From contig WTGI01000082.1 in NCBI GenBank assembly GCA_011523635.1, positions 1-62,056 on the forward strand: a stretch of DNA of 62,056 nucleotides, given 5' to 3'. The stretch is from Acidimicrobiia bacterium. GTDB lineage: Bacteria > Actinomycetota > Acidimicrobiia > Spongiisociales > Spongiisociaceae. The notes below the pieces were generated by a model, which was not told the DNA's origin, did no database searches, and saw only the letters and a program-made list of their open reading frames with translations. The first letter of the stretch is position 1, and each line of letters begins with the position of its first letter. The position numbers and the translations under genes were made by a program. Below, in pieces: positions 60,749 to 62,056 of this stretch.

Positions 60749-61720
60749 GTGGGAGGATCGGACTCCCCGGCTCGGCATGACCGTGGCCGCGGTCGAGTAG
60801 GTGTAGCCGGGGGAGGGTCGATCGGTGTCGGCTGGGCGATCGTCTTCGCCCGGGCCGGCCACGTCACCACGGTGTTCGAACCGGAGGTTCGCCGTCGCGG
60901 GGTCCTGGTCGAGGAGGTGGAGGTTCGGCTGGGCGAGTTGGACGCCTTCGGTCTCCTGGACGAGGCACCTGCCGAGATCGTCGCCCGGCTGGCGGTCACC
61001 GGTGATCTGAGCGAGGCGCTGGACGGCGCCGTACATGTCCAGGAGTGCGCTCCGGAGTCCCTTCCGCTGAAGGTCGATCTGTTCGAGAGGATGGACGCGC
61101 TGGCCGATGCCGCCACCACGTTGGCCAGTTCCTCCTCCAGCATCACCGTCTCGCGCATAGCTGCCGGGCTTCCGGGCCGCGCTCGTTGCATACTCGCCCA
61201 TCCCGGCAACCCGCCCTACCTGATCCGGGTGGTCGAGCTGGCGCCCGCGCCATTCACCGCCCCGGGAACGGTGGACTCGGCCCGGGAGCTCTTCTCCGGC
61301 GCCGGAATGCTGCCGATAGAGGTCCGTCAGGAGATCGATTGCCTGGTGTTCAACCGGCTCCAGGGCGCGCTGCTCCGGGAGGCCCTTTGCCTCGTTAGGG
61401 ACGAAGTCGTAGCGCCAGCCGATCTCGACCTGGTGGTTTCCGAGGGATTGGCCCGTCGGTGGTCGGTGATCGGTCCGCTCGCCGTCGCCGAGTTGAATAC
61501 ACGTGGCGGCATCGTGGCCCACGCCGGGTTCATGGGACGGGCATACGGCCGGATCGGGATGGAGCGCGGTCAGGACGACCCGTGGGCGTCCGACGTGGTG
61601 CAGCGGGTGGCCGAGGACCTGGAGTCCAGGTTCCCGTCGTCCCGCCGGGACGACCAGGTGCTATGGCGGGACCGGGAGTTGATGCGGCTCGAGTCGGAGC
61701 GGCGCCGTCGTTCAGACTGA
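60749..61720 (+). CDS. 3-hydroxyacyl-CoA dehydrogenase-like protein
   Basis: 323 residues. The nucleotide-binding start is VGVAGGGSIGVGWAIVFARAGHVTTVFE, followed by VHVQECAPESLPLKVDLFERMD, ASSSSSITVSRIA and the catalytic-His region ILAHPGNPPYLIRVVELAP. The C-terminal helical half contains VFNRLQGALLREALCLVRDEV. This is the short 3-hydroxyacyl-CoA/L-gulonate dehydrogenase group. The GTG start gives about 16 poorly conserved residues before the fold, directly behind the element, so the native N-terminus may have been altered. Confidence 0.85.
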   Translation: MGGSDSPARHDRGRGRVGVAGGGSIGVGWAIVFARAGHVTTVFEPEVRRRGVLVEEVEVRLGELDAFGLLDEAPAEIVARLAVTGDLSEALDGAVHVQECAPESLPLKVDLFERMDALADAATTLASSSSSITVSRIAAGLPGRARCILAHPGNPPYLIRVVELAPAPFTAPGTVDSARELFSGAGMLPIEVRQEIDCLVFNRLQGALLREALCLVRDEVVAPADLDLVVSEGLARRWSVIGPLAVAELNTRGGIVAHAGFMGRAYGRIGMERGQDDPWASDVVQRVAEDLESRFPSSRRDDQVLWRDRELMRLESERRRRSD

Positions 61721-61836
61721 CCGCGGCCTCGTATGGGAGGCGTCACCGGTTCCAGCTCGGCGCTTCCACGCTTTCGTACCGATGGGATCGTGAGAACGCG
61801 AAGAATAGGGGGTTCTAAAGCAGAGACTAGAGTGAT

Positions 61837-62056
61837 ATGTTCATGGACATGGACGCGGACGCCTTCACCAATCTGTTGATCTCGCTGGTCGGTGGGCTAG
61901 TCGGTGTGGTTTTCGTCCTGCTCCGCGCCGATATCAAGAACCTCAGGGCCGACCTCAACGGGCTGCGTGGTGAGTTCAACGGGCTGCGTGGTGAGTTCAA
62001 TGGGCTGCGTGGTGAGTTCAATGGGCTGCGTGGTGAGTTCAATGGGCTGCGTGGTG
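61837..62056 (+). CDS. Membrane-anchored heptad-repeat protein (cut by the window edge)
   Basis: The visible 73 residues start MFMDMDADAFTNLLISLVGGLVGVVFVLLRADIKNLRADL, a single membrane helix. The following repeats of NGLRGEF are seven residues each, with hydrophobic positions spaced as in a coiled coil. No stop occurs before the edge. Small anchored coiled-coil proteins of this kind are common but not functionally assigned. The ribosome site is weak. Confidence 0.65.
   Translation, partial: MFMDMDADAFTNLLISLVGGLVGVVFVLLRADIKNLRADLNGLRGEFNGLRGEFNGLRGEFNGLRGEFNGLRG
61957..62056 (+). repeat. 21-bp in-frame tandem repeat
   Basis: Unit AAYGGGCTGCGTGGTGAGTTC repeated at 61957, 61978, 61999, 62020 and 62041, the last cut by the window end. 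Only the third base (C or T) varies. Each unit encodes NGLRGEF. Near-perfect units suggest recent expansion or ongoing copy-number change. Confidence 0.9.

Noticed and set aside
61957..62056. CRISPR-like direct repeats at the right edge
   Set aside because: Units are contiguous without spacers, a multiple of three long and in frame with a coding sequence.

Overview
The window is high-GC bacterial DNA. It carries many lipoprotein signal peptides ending in LLAAAC-type lipoboxes, Thr/Pro-rich linkers behind the lipid anchor, many GTG/TTG starts and many ATGA stop-start overlaps. This suits an actinobacterium, possibly an Acidimicrobiia-like environmental lineage; that placement is inference and no marker gene is present to prove it. 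I saw no rRNA, tRNA or CRISPR array.

The content is almost entirely uptake and catabolism of small nitrogen-containing compounds. 0-9.7 kb (minus strand): a PaREP1/HEPN-like protein, then a NitT/TauT-type ABC importer (binding protein with an Ala-rich coiled-coil stalk, two permeases, ATPase) with a DMT exporter, an orphan peptide-type binding lipoprotein, a small lipoprotein and a DUF2165 membrane protein. 9.7-11.4 kb: a 170-bp inverted-repeat element and a CapA-like lipoprotein. 11.7-24.5 kb: a nucleobase-type deaminase facing two plus-strand runs. These encode a dihydropyrimidinase-like enzyme, isochorismatase-type amidase, AA_synth protein, enamidase-like enzyme, DUF1989 protein, ArcS-C-terminal-like (DUF5591) protein, class II aldolase-like protein, class III aminotransferase, AtzA/TrzN-type amidohydrolase, FAD desaturase-like protein and methyltransferase. 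It reads as a heterocycle or amide degradation pathway without an obvious described equivalent.

24.6-31.2 kb: paired cupins, a binding-protein homologue without a signal peptide, a complete polar amino-acid ABC importer, and an ornithine-cyclodeaminase-family gene preceded by a 50-codon ORF. 31.7-40.9 kb: an MscS channel; a second NitT/TauT importer in one operon with a nitrilase-like hydrolase and a second AtzA/TrzN-type amidohydrolase; a divergent histone-deacetylase-family (acetylpolyamine) amidohydrolase; PPK2; and an SDR. 41-44.5 kb: two CoA-transferase subunits, a DAO-type FAD oxidoreductase and a hydantoin-racemase-like protein.

44.7-53.5 kb: a ROK-regulated sugar-type ABC operon with an M20 amidohydrolase, a binding protein whose mature domain is perfectly duplicated, a permease, a YhfX-like PLP protein, a single-domain ATPase and a NagB-like isomerase. 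It looks like a route for an acylated amino sugar or a related amine. 53.6-61.7 kb: a COG3199 ATP-NAD-kinase-like protein divergent from glycine decarboxylase subunits PA and PB, a fused HcnA/HcnB-like 2Fe-2S flavoprotein, a DapA-family aldolase, the second copy of the inverted-repeat element, and a 3-hydroxyacyl-CoA dehydrogenase-like protein. The right edge cuts a membrane-anchored protein with perfect NGLRGEF heptad repeats.
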